Origin: a virus | DNA length: 33,028 bases | Virus record (IMG/VR): IMGVR_UViG_3300044834_000039 | Coordinates: 1-33,028 of that record | Strand: one strand, 5' to 3' | Shown here: piece after piece, positions 6,957 to 14,574 of the stretch | Layout of the letters: the number at the start of each line of letters is the position of its first letter | Position numbering within the stretch: position 1 is the stretch's first letter | The notes under the pieces: model-generated | What the model saw: the letters and a program-made list of their open reading frames with translations, nothing else | Told to the model about the DNA's origin: nothing | Database searches by the model: none | Translations under genes and position numbers: made by a program

Positions 6957-9361
6957 CAAAAAATCTCTACATCGATTGTGAGACGTACAGTGAAACGCCC
7001 ATCAGGGACGGCCTGGGGAGGTACTCCAATGGCGTGGAGGTGCTGGTCGTCTCCTACGCGATCGACGATGGCGCTGCACAGGTCTGGGACGTGACAGGCC
7101 TTGCCCCCATGCCGGCTGACTTGGGGGCCGCGCTGGATGACCCCCAGGTGCTTGTCTGGGCGCACAACGTCACGTTCGACCGGACGATGCTGAAGGCCGC
7201 CCTTGGCATTGATCTGCCGCTGCACCGGTGGCGCTGCTCGATGTGCCTGGCGCTCATGCACTCCATGCCTGCCGGCCTGGATGCGCTTTGCGCGGCGCTG
7301 GCCCTGGATCAAGGCAAACGCAAGCTGACAGCCGGCCGCAAGCTCGTGCTCCTGTTCTGTACGCCCAAAAGCCCCCGAGCCACGGCACTCACTCACCCCG
7401 CGGAATGGATCCAATTCCTGGAGTACGCCGCCCAGGACATCGTGGCCATGCGGGAATGTGTGGCCAGGCTTCCCAAATGGAACCTCACCGACAGCGAGCT
7501 GGCGCTGTGGCGCCTGGATCAGGTGATCAACGAGCGCGGCGTGCGCGTGGACCTGGAGTTCTGCCAGGCAGCGCTCAAGGCCGTGGACAGCGCGAAGGCG
7601 CTGCTGAACGCCCAGACAGCTGCGCTCACGGACGGCGAGATCCGCTCGACGACGCAGCGTGACGCTACGCTTGCCTACATCCTCAAGGCGTACGGCGTGA
7701 GCCTGCCGGACATGCAGGCTGGCACGCTGGAGCGCCGGCTGGAGGATCAGTCGCTTCCTGACCCGGTGCGTGAACTGCTCGCCAACCGCCTGAGAACAAG
7801 CAGCACAAGCTCGTCCAAGTACAAGGCGTTCGTGCGCTGCACCAGCGCGGACGGCCGCTTGCGCTGGACGTTGCAATTCGGTGGGGCGATGCGCACGAAT
7901 AGATGGAGTTCCAGACAGGTACAGCTTCACAATCTGAGCCGCGTTCCGAAGTACCTCAAGGCGCAATACGACTTCGCGATCGAGACGATCAAGAGCGGCG
8001 CTGTTGACCTGATCTACGACAACCCCATGGAGGTGCTGGGATCCACCGTCCGCGGCGCGCTGGTCGCCAGTCCTGGAACCAAGTTCTGTCGCGCGGACCT
8101 GTCCAACATCGAGGGCCGCGTGTTGGCCTGGATGGCCGATGAGCAGTGGAAGGTGGACGCCTTCGCGCGGGGCGATGACCTGTACGTCGAGGGCTACGCG
8201 AAAGCGTTCCACGTGCCGGTGGCCGAGGTACTCGCGGATGAGGCCGCCGGTGGGCAGATGCGGCTGATCGGCAAGGTAATGGAATTAAGTTGTATTTCTG
8301 AAGACCAGCTTGTATTGACGGACCAGGGGCTCGTTCCTATCCAGTATGTCACAACGGAAATGCGGGTGTGGGATGGCGTTGGGTGGGTGACTCACGACGG
8401 TGTGGTGGACCGGGGGTTGCGTGGCGTCATCGAATATGACGGTCTCGTGGCCACGCCTGACCACCTTGTCTGGGCCGACGACCAGGACGAGGCCGTGCCA
8501 TTCCGGGCGGCAATAGGCAGGCGGCTCATTCAATCAGCCGTAGGGCTCACTGCAGCGTACGTAGGTGCCCTGTACCCTGATCTCGCCTCTTCGAGCCGTC
8601 GGCTTGGCTCCAGGGACTGGTGGCGCGGGTCCGCGCCACACCACTTGGCACGAGTTTATGACATCGTTAACTGCGGGCCTCGAAACCGGTTCACCGTGTC
8701 CGGCAAGCTGGTCCACAACTGCGGCTATGGAGGTGCTGTCGACGCTTTCAAGGGCATGGCGCAGATATACGGTGTCGATGTGTCGGAGCCCCGTGCCCTT
8801 GAGATCGTGCGCGCCTGGCGTGCGGCGAACCACGCCATCATGCGGTTCTGGTACCGGCTCGAGGACGCGGTCACGGAGGCCACTCACTTCATCGGCAAGG
8901 TGGTGGACTGCGGGCGGCTGAGGATCAAACGCTCGGGTAACTGGCTGCGCATCTGCCTGCCCAGCGGCCGGGAGCTGTGCTACCCGATGCCACAGTACAA
9001 GCCACGATGGGTCACTGGCGAGGATGGGACACTCGTGGAGAACCGTGACCGCGGCATCAGCTTCATGGGGCTGAACCAGTACAGCCGCAAATGGGAGCGA
9101 GTACGTACCTACGGCGCGAAATGCGTCGAAAACGTGACCCAGGCAGTTGCCCGTGACGTGTTCGCCGAAGGGCTCAAGCGCGTGGAGGCCGCCGGGTACC
9201 CGATAGTCCTGCACGTGCACGACGAGGTCATCACCGAGGTGCCGGACAGTCCGCAGTACAGCGGCGAGCGGGTGGCTGAGCTGATGGCGACGAACGCCCC
9301 ATGGAACGCTGGCCTGCCGCTCGCGGCTGAAGGGTCGGAACTCAAGCGCTATCGCAAGTAA
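6953..9361 (+). CDS. Family A DNA polymerase with proofreading domain and intein
   Basis: An 802-aa precursor that becomes about 659 aa after splicing, acting as the phage replicative polymerase. The start is the GTG at 6953 overlapping the previous stop. The N-terminal 3'-5' exonuclease has YIDCE (D8, E10), AHNVTFD (D76) and AAQDIVAM (D162). The polymerase domain has MRTNRWSSRQVQLHNLSR, motif A RADLSNIEGR (D382), motif B RLIGKVMELS (R437, K441) continuing after the intein as CGYGG, and motif C HVHDEV (D757, E758). The intein sits inside motif B, so the unspliced protein should be inactive. It lies between the nuclease/SSB pair and the VRR-NUC/helicase pair, a common phage replication set. 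Confidence 0.95.
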   Translation: MTKNLYIDCETYSETPIRDGLGRYSNGVEVLVVSYAIDDGAAQVWDVTGLAPMPADLGAALDDPQVLVWAHNVTFDRTMLKAALGIDLPLHRWRCSMCLALMHSMPAGLDALCAALALDQGKRKLTAGRKLVLLFCTPKSPRATALTHPAEWIQFLEYAAQDIVAMRECVARLPKWNLTDSELALWRLDQVINERGVRVDLEFCQAALKAVDSAKALLNAQTAALTDGEIRSTTQRDATLAYILKAYGVSLPDMQAGTLERRLEDQSLPDPVRELLANRLRTSSTSSSKYKAFVRCTSADGRLRWTLQFGGAMRTNRWSSRQVQLHNLSRVPKYLKAQYDFAIETIKSGAVDLIYDNPMEVLGSTVRGALVASPGTKFCRADLSNIEGRVLAWMADEQWKVDAFARGDDLYVEGYAKAFHVPVAEVLADEAAGGQMRLIGKVMELSCISEDQLVLTDQGLVPIQYVTTEMRVWDGVGWVTHDGVVDRGLRGVIEYDGLVATPDHLVWADDQDEAVPFRAAIGRRLIQSAVGLTAAYVGALYPDLASSSRRLGSRDWWRGSAPHHLARVYDIVNCGPRNRFTVSGKLVHNCGYGGAVDAFKGMAQIYGVDVSEPRALEIVRAWRAANHAIMRFWYRLEDAVTEATHFIGKVVDCGRLRIKRSGNWLRICLPSGRELCYPMPQYKPRWVTGEDGTLVENRDRGISFMGLNQYSRKWERVRTYGAKCVENVTQAVARDVFAEGLKRVEAAGYPIVLHVHDEVITEVPDSPQYSGERVAELMATNAPWNAGLPLAAEGSELKRYRK
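8291..8719 (+). other. Mini-intein in DNA polymerase motif B
   Basis: A 143-aa in-frame insertion removed by protein splicing. It begins with Cys in CISEDQLVLTDQGLVPI (block A) and contains GLVATPDHLVWAD (block B, with the T-x-x-H pattern). It ends with VYDIVNCGPRNRFTVSGK and VHN (blocks F and G), followed by the +1 Cys of the C-terminal extein. It is too short for a homing endonuclease, so it cannot spread by itself. The first codons (GAATTAAGTTGTATTTCT) are far more AT-rich than the surrounding polymerase, which suggests separate ancestry. Inteins in family A polymerases of phages are known, for example APSE-type phages. Confidence 0.93.
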
Positions 9362-9371
9362 GGAGGCCCAC

Positions 9372-9581
9372 GTGAAAAATGTGTTCGGATTCTATGGGTG
9401 TAGCGAAGAGGAATATGACTACGGCGCGGGTGAAGGCGAGCCATTCCTGAAGTGCCGGCACTGTGGCGCCACTGATGTGCGTTGGGGCCAGCGGGGCGGC
9501 CGGTGGGTGCTGTTCAGCACTACGTCCGGCGTCGAGCACCGGTGCCCGCTGAATCCTGACGTCTTCAGCGAGGTCCTGTGA
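9372..9581 (+). CDS. Small zinc-ribbon-like protein
   Basis: A 69-aa protein with GTG start after a strong ribosome site (AAGGAGG, overlapping the polymerase stop). It carries CRHCGATDVRWG, a CxxC knuckle, and a later HRCP, so a single zinc may be held by Cys/His residues. It has an acidic N-terminal part (EEEYDYGAGEGE). It could bind nucleic acid or a protein partner. No family is recognised. Its stop overlaps the start of the next small gene as GTGA. Confidence 0.7.
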   Translation: MKNVFGFYGCSEEEYDYGAGEGEPFLKCRHCGATDVRWGQRGGRWVLFSTTSGVEHRCPLNPDVFSEVL

Positions 9582-9748
9582 TTCGAACGCCAATAACCAC
9601 TAGAACTGGAATCGTGATCGGCGGGGCGCACGTCACGCCACGCACGGCCAGCTATGCGAACCCATTGGAGATCCACGTGTGCCGCCCCAGGTGGTGCCGC
9701 TGGATTCTGGCAGTCCTGAGATTCAAACGGAGCAGTCGATGCAAGTAA
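9578..9748 (+). CDS. Small basic hypothetical protein
   Basis: A 56-aa, strongly basic protein with GTG start overlapping the previous stop (GTGA). The sequence opens MIRTPITTRTGIVIGGAHV, a pattern seen in short phage proteins of proteobacterial phages, and ends with an Arg/Trp-rich segment (CRPRWCRWILAVLRFKR). Its end overlaps the start of the next gene by ten bases. The overlaps support translation; the function is unknown. Confidence 0.5.
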   Translation: MIRTPITTRTGIVIGGAHVTPRTASYANPLEIHVCRPRWCRWILAVLRFKRSSRCK

Positions 9749-10146
9749 AGCGATACCTCGTCAAGGCCGATGAGGAAACAGGGCAATGGCTCGAAACGCC
9801 GTCTTTTGCCGGAGTGGTGGATCTACGGGAATGGGCACAGCGTGAGAGTACGCCGAGGGTCTGCTACACAACGTTCAAGGCCATGGGGCATGTACGCGCT
9901 CTGGAGGTCCTCCTGGTCGAGTGGCTCTCAGGCGCCAAGGAAAGCGATGTGTACGGCACGCCGAGTGACAGCGGCAGCGACGTCATTGAAGTCCGCTTCG
10001 TGGACGACAGCAGCGTGGTGTGCCGGCTGACCCTGAAGGATGGCACGCTGCTCGAAGACGCATCCGGGATAAAAGTGACTGACGCCTTCGCCAAGACAAT
10101 CGGGCTCGATGTCTCGGAGTGGAGTCATGCGGACATGGCGAGGTAG
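9739..10146 (+). CDS. Hypothetical acidic protein
   Basis: A 135-aa protein starting MQVKRYLVKADEETGQW. ATG at 9739 with CGGAG upstream is preferred over upstream in-frame codons that would overlap the previous gene deeply. The C-terminal half looks beta-rich (VIEVRFVDDSSVVCRLTLKD). No catalytic or metal motif is recognised. It sits between the small basic gene and the VRR-NUC gene in the same operon, so a replication accessory is plausible but unproven. Confidence 0.65.
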   Translation: MQVKRYLVKADEETGQWLETPSFAGVVDLREWAQRESTPRVCYTTFKAMGHVRALEVLLVEWLSGAKESDVYGTPSDSGSDVIEVRFVDDSSVVCRLTLKDGTLLEDASGIKVTDAFAKTIGLDVSEWSHADMAR

Positions 10147-10150
10147 CCCC

Positions 10151-10441
10151 ATGCGCGAATCAGAAGTCGAGCAGTACCTCGTCACGCGCATACGTGACCT
10201 GGGCGGCCAGTGCCGCAAGGTTCAGTGGGTCGGGACTCACGGCGCGCCGGATCGGCTCATCGGTATCCCGGCGTACCACCCCAAGCCGGCCAGGCATGCC
10301 TTCGTCGAGCTGAAAGCACCCGGCAAGAAACTGGAACCGCACCAGCTGCGTGAGCACGCACGCCTGGCCGCCATTGGCCTGGTGGTGCTGGTCATCGACA
10401 GCAAGGCCGGGGTGGACGCCTGGGCTGACGCGCAATGGTGA
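10151..10441 (+). CDS. VRR-NUC domain nuclease
   Basis: A 96-aa stand-alone VRR-NUC protein of the PD-(D/E)XK superfamily, usually a structure-specific or Holliday-junction-type nuclease in phages. Visible core: E5 in ESEVEQYL, GTHGAPDRLIG with the catalytic Asp, then FVELKAPGKKLEPHQ with the ExK pair, and a final GLVVLVIDS strand. It is about the standard length for phage stand-alone versions. ATG at 10151 is chosen; longer readings overlap the previous gene. It is followed at an overlap by a tiny gene and the SNF2-like helicase, the same nuclease-helicase pairing seen in many phages. Confidence 0.9.
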   Translation: MRESEVEQYLVTRIRDLGGQCRKVQWVGTHGAPDRLIGIPAYHPKPARHAFVELKAPGKKLEPHQLREHARLAAIGLVVLVIDSKAGVDAWADAQW

Positions 10442-10584
10442 ACGAGGACATCGAGCAGGAAGCTGAGGCGCTCTACGAGCAGTGCGTGCAGGAGCGGGGC
10501 CCTCGCTGGGAGCAGTTGAGCGACGTCACGCGAAGCGTGTGGCGCGAGTACGTGGCGCTTGGGACCAGGGCGCAGTTGTGGTGA
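10435..10584 (+). CDS. Small acidic protein between VRR-NUC and helicase
   Basis: A 49-aa protein starting MVNEDIEQEAEALYEQC. It overlaps the VRR-NUC stop at its start and the helicase GTG at its stop (GTGA), so it fits exactly between the two genes. It is predicted helical and strongly acidic at the N-terminus, with three tryptophans (RWEQ, VWREY, QLW). No family is known to me. Translational coupling with both neighbours suggests co-expression. Confidence 0.6.
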   Translation: MVNEDIEQEAEALYEQCVQERGPRWEQLSDVTRSVWREYVALGTRAQLW

Positions 10585-11975
10585 CGCGTGAACTGAAGCT
10601 ACACCCGTACCAGCATTTGATAACCGAGCACGTGTTGTCACACCAACGCTGTGCTGTCTTCGTTTTCCTGGGCGCCGGCAAGAGCATCGCAGTCCTCACC
10701 GCAATTGATGCCCTGCTCGTCAGTGGCGCCATAGCCAAGCCGCTCATCATTGCCCCCCTGCGCGTGGCGCGGACGGTGTGGCCACAGGAGGCGGCCAAGT
10801 GGAGCCACACGAAGCACCTTCGCGTTGTTCCCATCGTCGGCGACCTGAGAGCCCGGCGGAGCGCGCTGACTAGCGCGGGGGACCTCTACACCACGAACAC
10901 CGAACAGGTGCCATGGCTCGTCGAGGAGCTGGGTGATGACTGGGACTTCGACATGGTGGTGCTCGACGAGTTGACGCGCTGGAAGGGCTTTCGGATCAAG
11001 CAGGGGGCCGCGCGCGCGGCGGCACTGGCCAAGGTGGCCCACACCAAGGTGCGTCGCCTGGTCGGCCTGACAGGCACCCCTGCGCCGAACGGCCTTGAAG
11101 ACCTGTACGGGCAGATGTTCTTCATCGACGGCGGGACACGGCTCGGGCGCACGCACAGCGGGTTCGTGAACCGCTGGTTCCGGTCCCTGCCAACCGGCGG
11201 CAATACCGCGTGGCGCCGCATCGAGCCCATGCCGCACGCCCAGGGGGAGATCCAGGAGGCGCTGAAGGACGTCTGCCTGACGCTGGACGCCAAGGACTGG
11301 TTTGACCTGGAGGCGCCGATCGTGCGCGACGTGTGCGTCGACCTGCCGCCCAAGGCGGCCGTGCACTACCGTGAGATGGAGCGGGCCATGTTCACGGAGC
11401 TGGATGGCGTTGGCATCGAAGCCTTCAGCGCAGCATCGAAGACGATAAAGACACTACAAATTTGTAGCGGATCAGCCTATTCGAACCCGGAAGGAACGGA
11501 ATGGATCGAGATCCATGACGAGAAGCTGCAGGCCCTGGAAAGCATCGTGGAGGAGGCTGGCGGCATGCCTGTGCTCGTGGCGTACCACTTCAAGAGCGAC
11601 CTGGCACGTCTGCGCGAGCGCTTCCCCCAGGGCCGCGTGCTGGACGCCAATCCGTCGACGATCGACCAGTGGAACGCCGGCGGCATCCCGCTGCTGTTCG
11701 CTCACCCGGCGTCGGCCGGGCACGGGCTGTCCCTGCAGGATGGCGGGAACATCCTGGTGTTCTTCTCGCTGTGGTGGAACCTGGAGGAGCACCAGCAGAT
11801 CATCGAGCGGATCGGGCCGATGCGGCAGAGGCAAGCCGGCTACGACCGGCCCGTCTTCGTCTATCGCATCGTGGCGCGCGACACGATCGACGAGGATGTC
11901 CTGGTGCGCCTGGAGACGAAACAGGACGTGCAGGACGTCCTTCTGGCAGCAATGAAACGGAGAACCGATGTCTGA
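10581..11975 (+). CDS. SNF2-like DEAD/H superfamily 2 helicase
   Basis: A 464-aa ATP-dependent DNA translocase or helicase for phage replication. Q-motif-like opening LHPYQHLI; motif I is FLGAGKS (about 29-35) rather than the usual GLGKT; motif II VVLDELTRW (D129, E130) has DELT where many have DExH; motif III is GLTGTPAPNG. The second RecA domain ends in IIERIGPMRQRQAG, matching motif VI, then ARDTIDEDVLVRL. GTG at 10581 is preferred because it overlaps the previous stop. The length and order match the small phage SNF2-like helicases found beside VRR-NUC and family A polymerases. Confidence 0.9.
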   Translation: MTRELKLHPYQHLITEHVLSHQRCAVFVFLGAGKSIAVLTAIDALLVSGAIAKPLIIAPLRVARTVWPQEAAKWSHTKHLRVVPIVGDLRARRSALTSAGDLYTTNTEQVPWLVEELGDDWDFDMVVLDELTRWKGFRIKQGAARAAALAKVAHTKVRRLVGLTGTPAPNGLEDLYGQMFFIDGGTRLGRTHSGFVNRWFRSLPTGGNTAWRRIEPMPHAQGEIQEALKDVCLTLDAKDWFDLEAPIVRDVCVDLPPKAAVHYREMERAMFTELDGVGIEAFSAASKTIKTLQICSGSAYSNPEGTEWIEIHDEKLQALESIVEEAGGMPVLVAYHFKSDLARLRERFPQGRVLDANPSTIDQWNAGGIPLLFAHPASAGHGLSLQDGGNILVFFSLWWNLEEHQQIIERIGPMRQRQAGYDRPVFVYRIVARDTIDEDVLVRLETKQDVQDVLLAAMKRRTDV

Positions 11976-12162
11976 TGTCGATCACCTCTTCCGACTCGTC
12001 AAGCGTAACCTCGAGCTGCGAGCCTTCGTCCTCAGCCTGCTCGACCCGGAAGCTTTCGGCTTCGCGGTGACCGCGGAGGTACGGGATGCGGCAAAGCGAG
12101 TATTGAACCTGCCTGTAGCAGGTGATAAGGTCCCTCTTGTATTAAAGGAGAATTCGCAATGA
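11968..12162 (+). CDS. Small hypothetical protein downstream of helicase
   Basis: A 64-aa protein starting MSDVDHLFRLVKRNLELR. Its start overlaps the helicase end by eight bases (ATGTCTGA). It is mostly helical (AFVLSLLDPEAFGF, VRDAAKRVLNL) with no recognised motif. The following gene starts at its last codon, with a good ribosome site inside this gene. An extended -10-like TGATAAGGT lies at about 12124 within it and may serve the next genes. The function is unknown. Confidence 0.6.
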   Translation: MSDVDHLFRLVKRNLELRAFVLSLLDPEAFGFAVTAEVRDAAKRVLNLPVAGDKVPLVLKENSQ

Positions 12163-12392
12163 CAGCCTATCGTTTCTCCCTCGACACCATGGACCCATTG
12201 CCGAAGTTCGGCGAGAAGGTCCGGCCACCCATGGAACCAACTGAGGCGTGGGCGTCGAAGAATGACTGGACCGCGGCCATGCCGAGTGACAGGGCGCACC
12301 TCGCTGAGATGGAAGCACGGCTGGAAAAAGCTGACGCCGAGTACTACCAGAACCTCCGTGAGCACCTGAAGCGTGTCCGTCGCGTGCCCTGA
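12159..12392 (+). CDS. Small hypothetical protein
   Basis: A 77-aa protein starting MTAYRFSLDTMD, preceded by AAAGGAG at good spacing. It has a proline-rich middle (PLPKFGEKVRPPMEP) and a charged helical end (AEMEARLEKADAEYYQNL). No family is recognised. It stands at the border between the replication genes and the glycan-type cassette and overlaps the next gene by 20 bases. Confidence 0.6.
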   Translation: MTAYRFSLDTMDPLPKFGEKVRPPMEPTEAWASKNDWTAAMPSDRAHLAEMEARLEKADAEYYQNLREHLKRVRRVP

Positions 12393-12993
12393 CTGGGGCG
12401 GTTGCACCGCGGTCGTGATCGCCAGCGGCCCGAGCCTCACTGCACAGCAGGCAAGCGCCGCCGCCGGCTCCGGTGCCAGGACCGTGGTGGTAAACGGCTC
12501 CTGGAACCTGCTGCATGACGCTGACGTCCTGTTCGCCCTCGACTACCTGTACTGGAAGACAAACATCGCCACCATTCGCCGCCGGTTCCGCGGAGCCCTC
12601 TGGACCACGGACAATTCCTCACGTGAGCGGTTCGCACTGAACCGCTGGCCCGGCACCTATGCCGCCGGCTTGAGCAGGACTCTCGTGCACACCTGCGGCA
12701 ACAGTGGCTGCGGCGCGATCGGCCTGGCCTGCTGCTTCGGCGCCAGGCGAATCCTGCTGCTGGGCTTCGACATGAGGCTCGGGGATGACGGGGCGAAGCA
12801 CTGGCATGCGGACCACCCCGCGCCGCTGGTCCAGGCCCAGGACTTCAAGGGCGTCATCCACAAGACGAAGAAGATGGCCGAGGACGCCAAGGCGCTGGGC
12901 GTGGACATCGTCAACTGCTCGCCCGGCAGTGCCACGCCGTACTTCCGCCGCTCGACACTTCAGGACGAGCTGCCGTGCACGCTACCTGCCTGA
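12373..12993 (+). CDS. DUF115-like Rossmann-fold protein of a glycan cassette
   Basis: A 206-aa protein. VVIASGPSLTAQQ near the N-terminus, VVVNGSWNLLHDADVLFALD, and CGNSGCGAIGLACCFGARRI followed by LLGFDMR resemble the DUF115/motility-accessory-factor fold used by some sialyl- and related glycosyltransferases. Similar phage proteins occur beside glycosyltransferase genes. The GTG start at 12373 overlaps the previous gene; a second GTG lies four codons later, so the exact start is uncertain. It ends inside the next gene (19-base overlap). The role in sugar transfer or activation is inferred from family and neighbours. Confidence 0.65.
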   Translation: MSVACPDWGGCTAVVIASGPSLTAQQASAAAGSGARTVVVNGSWNLLHDADVLFALDYLYWKTNIATIRRRFRGALWTTDNSSRERFALNRWPGTYAAGLSRTLVHTCGNSGCGAIGLACCFGARRILLLGFDMRLGDDGAKHWHADHPAPLVQAQDFKGVIHKTKKMAEDAKALGVDIVNCSPGSATPYFRRSTLQDELPCTLPA

Positions 12994-13754
12994 TCCGGCC
13001 CGAGCCGTGCTACCGGCGGGCAGCCTTCGAGAAAGGCCTGAAGCGCGCCGGCTACACCCTGACCACGTCCCTGGTGCCGGCGCGAGCGCGTGACGTGCTT
13101 GTCACCTGGAACCGGATGAAGGGCTCGGCGGAAGCCACCTGCGAGCGCTGGGAGGCCGCCGGCGGCATTGTCCTCGTGGCGGAGAACGGCTACCTCCAGG
13201 CCCTTGACAAAACCCACAAGAACTACTACGCCCTGTCGGTGGGGCAGCACCACAGGGGCCGGAACGCGGCTGATGGCACGAACCGCTTCTCACGGCTCGG
13301 GTGGACCCCCAAGCCCCAGCGAACGGCCGGCCGTGAGGTCCTGGTGCTCGCCCAGCGCGGTATCGGCTCCCGACTGATGGCCTCGCCGCCCCAGTGGGCC
13401 GAGAAGGCGGCCGTACTGCTGCGGCGCCAGACGAAGCTGCCGGTGCGTATCCGCTACCATCCCGGCGTCCGGCTGGACCCTGTACCCCTGGAGCAGGACC
13501 TGAAGGATGCCGTGGCGTGCGTGATCTGGTCGAGCGGCGCGGGCGTGCGGGCCCTGGTGGAGGGCGTCCCGGTGTTCTACGCCGCGCCGCACTGGATCGC
13601 CCAGGACGGCGCGCTTCGTCTGGAACAGTTCGCGCTGCCGGTGCCGCCCATGTGTGCCGCCAGCCTCGATGCGGCCTTCAGGCGCGTTGCCTGGGGGCAG
13701 TGGCATTTCGACGAGATCGCCAGCGGTGAGCCTTTTGTGCGGCTGAGGTCTTGA
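12975..13754 (+). CDS. Glycosyltransferase-like protein
   Basis: A 259-aa protein with no visible signal or membrane segment. The C-terminal half has IRYHPG and CVIWSSGAGVRALVEGVPVF, a pattern seen near the nucleotide-sugar site of capsule-synthesis and surface-carbohydrate transferases. The N-terminal half contains YRRAAFEKGLKRAGY and VLVTWNRMKG. It overlaps the DUF115-like gene and is followed by a methyltransferase (TGATG junction). The precise sugar and acceptor are unknown. A related pattern recurs in the gene at 15422-16210, which suggests old duplication or shared fold. Confidence 0.6.
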   Translation: MHATCLIRPEPCYRRAAFEKGLKRAGYTLTTSLVPARARDVLVTWNRMKGSAEATCERWEAAGGIVLVAENGYLQALDKTHKNYYALSVGQHHRGRNAADGTNRFSRLGWTPKPQRTAGREVLVLAQRGIGSRLMASPPQWAEKAAVLLRRQTKLPVRIRYHPGVRLDPVPLEQDLKDAVACVIWSSGAGVRALVEGVPVFYAAPHWIAQDGALRLEQFALPVPPMCAASLDAAFRRVAWGQWHFDEIASGEPFVRLRS

Positions 13755-14308
13755 TGGTGCGCCGCCAATTCGAGCAGCGATATCGCCGACCTGCCACTGG
13801 GCGCGTGTTGATCGCCGGTTCCCACGTCTATGCGGACAAGCCGGACCGCCGCAAGCTGTACGACAGCAACGACGTGGTCGGCGTGGATCTGACCGCCGGC
13901 CCTGGTGTCGACGTCGTCGCGGACCTGGAGGACTGGCGCTCGATCGTCAACTCGGGACTGCTGACGATGCCGACGGCCAGGCACTTCAGCCACATCGAAT
14001 GCTGCAGCGTGCTGGAGCACTCCAGGCGCCCCTGGCGGCTCGCCGAGAACCTGGAGGACCTGATGTGTACCGGCAGCACGCTGGACCTGAGCGTGCCGTT
14101 CGTGTGGCGGTACCACAGCTACGGTGGGGACTATTTCCGGTTCTCCGCTGACGGAGTGCGTGAGTTGTTCCCTCGCATCAAGTGGCGCGCGCTCATGTAC
14201 GCGACGAGCACAACGCTCACCAAGAGCGCGAAGCCGAAGACGACCACTGTTGGCGACGAGGTGTACTTTTGCCGCACGGAAGTGCTTGGCTTTGGAGTCC
14301 GCGAATGA
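13754..14308 (+). CDS. SAM-dependent methyltransferase (class I)
   Basis: A 184-aa protein. VLIAGSHVY and VVGVDLTAGPGVDVVADLED fit the SAM-binding strands, with the Asp ending strand 2. HIECCSVLEHSRRPWRLAENL corresponds to the region after motif II of type 11 methyltransferases, and LDLSVPFVWRYHSYGGDYFRF to the substrate-side loop, as in sugar- or small-molecule methylases. ATG at 13754 touches the previous stop (TGATG). It overlaps the next gene by ATGA. The target may be a sugar made by the neighbouring transferases. Confidence 0.7.
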   Translation: MVRRQFEQRYRRPATGRVLIAGSHVYADKPDRRKLYDSNDVVGVDLTAGPGVDVVADLEDWRSIVNSGLLTMPTARHFSHIECCSVLEHSRRPWRLAENLEDLMCTGSTLDLSVPFVWRYHSYGGDYFRFSADGVRELFPRIKWRALMYATSTTLTKSAKPKTTTVGDEVYFCRTEVLGFGVRE

Positions 14309-14574
14309 CCGTCAAATACGCCCTTGGGCCAAAAGAGATGCTGGTTGATGCAATCAAGCGGCACAAGGCTTCCCACATGGATGAGTTACCGAGGAAGATA
14401 GTCATGCACCCGAGAGTGTTCTGGTCGCTGCTTGCTGACAACACGTACCCAGGGGTGCGCCTGGAGGGAGTACTGACCGGAAGACGCCGGTTCCTGGACG
14501 TCGAGATCGAACTGGATACGCGTGCAATCCAGCCAAAGCTGGTCACGGTCGATCACTTCGTGGAATACCTGTGA
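14305..14574 (+). CDS. Hypothetical protein in glycan cassette
   Basis: An 89-aa protein starting MTVKYALGPKEMLVDAIK, with its start overlapping the methyltransferase stop (ATGA) and its stop overlapping the next start (GTGA). It has a mix of charged helices and strands (PRKIVMHPRVFWSLL, FLDVEIELDTRAI). The DNA here is somewhat less GC-rich than its neighbours. No motif is recognised. Confidence 0.6.
   Translation: MTVKYALGPKEMLVDAIKRHKASHMDELPRKIVMHPRVFWSLLADNTYPGVRLEGVLTGRRRFLDVEIELDTRAIQPKLVTVDHFVEYL

Noticed and set aside
6863-8212. A 449-codon antisense frame opposite the polymerase
   Set aside because: Shadow of the family A polymerase; no motifs, His/Arg/Ala-rich composition.
8279-8730. 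Frameshift or foreign gene breaking the polymerase
   Set aside because: The frame stays open and the insertion has all intein splicing blocks with Cys at the start, HN at the end and a Cys following, so it is an intein.
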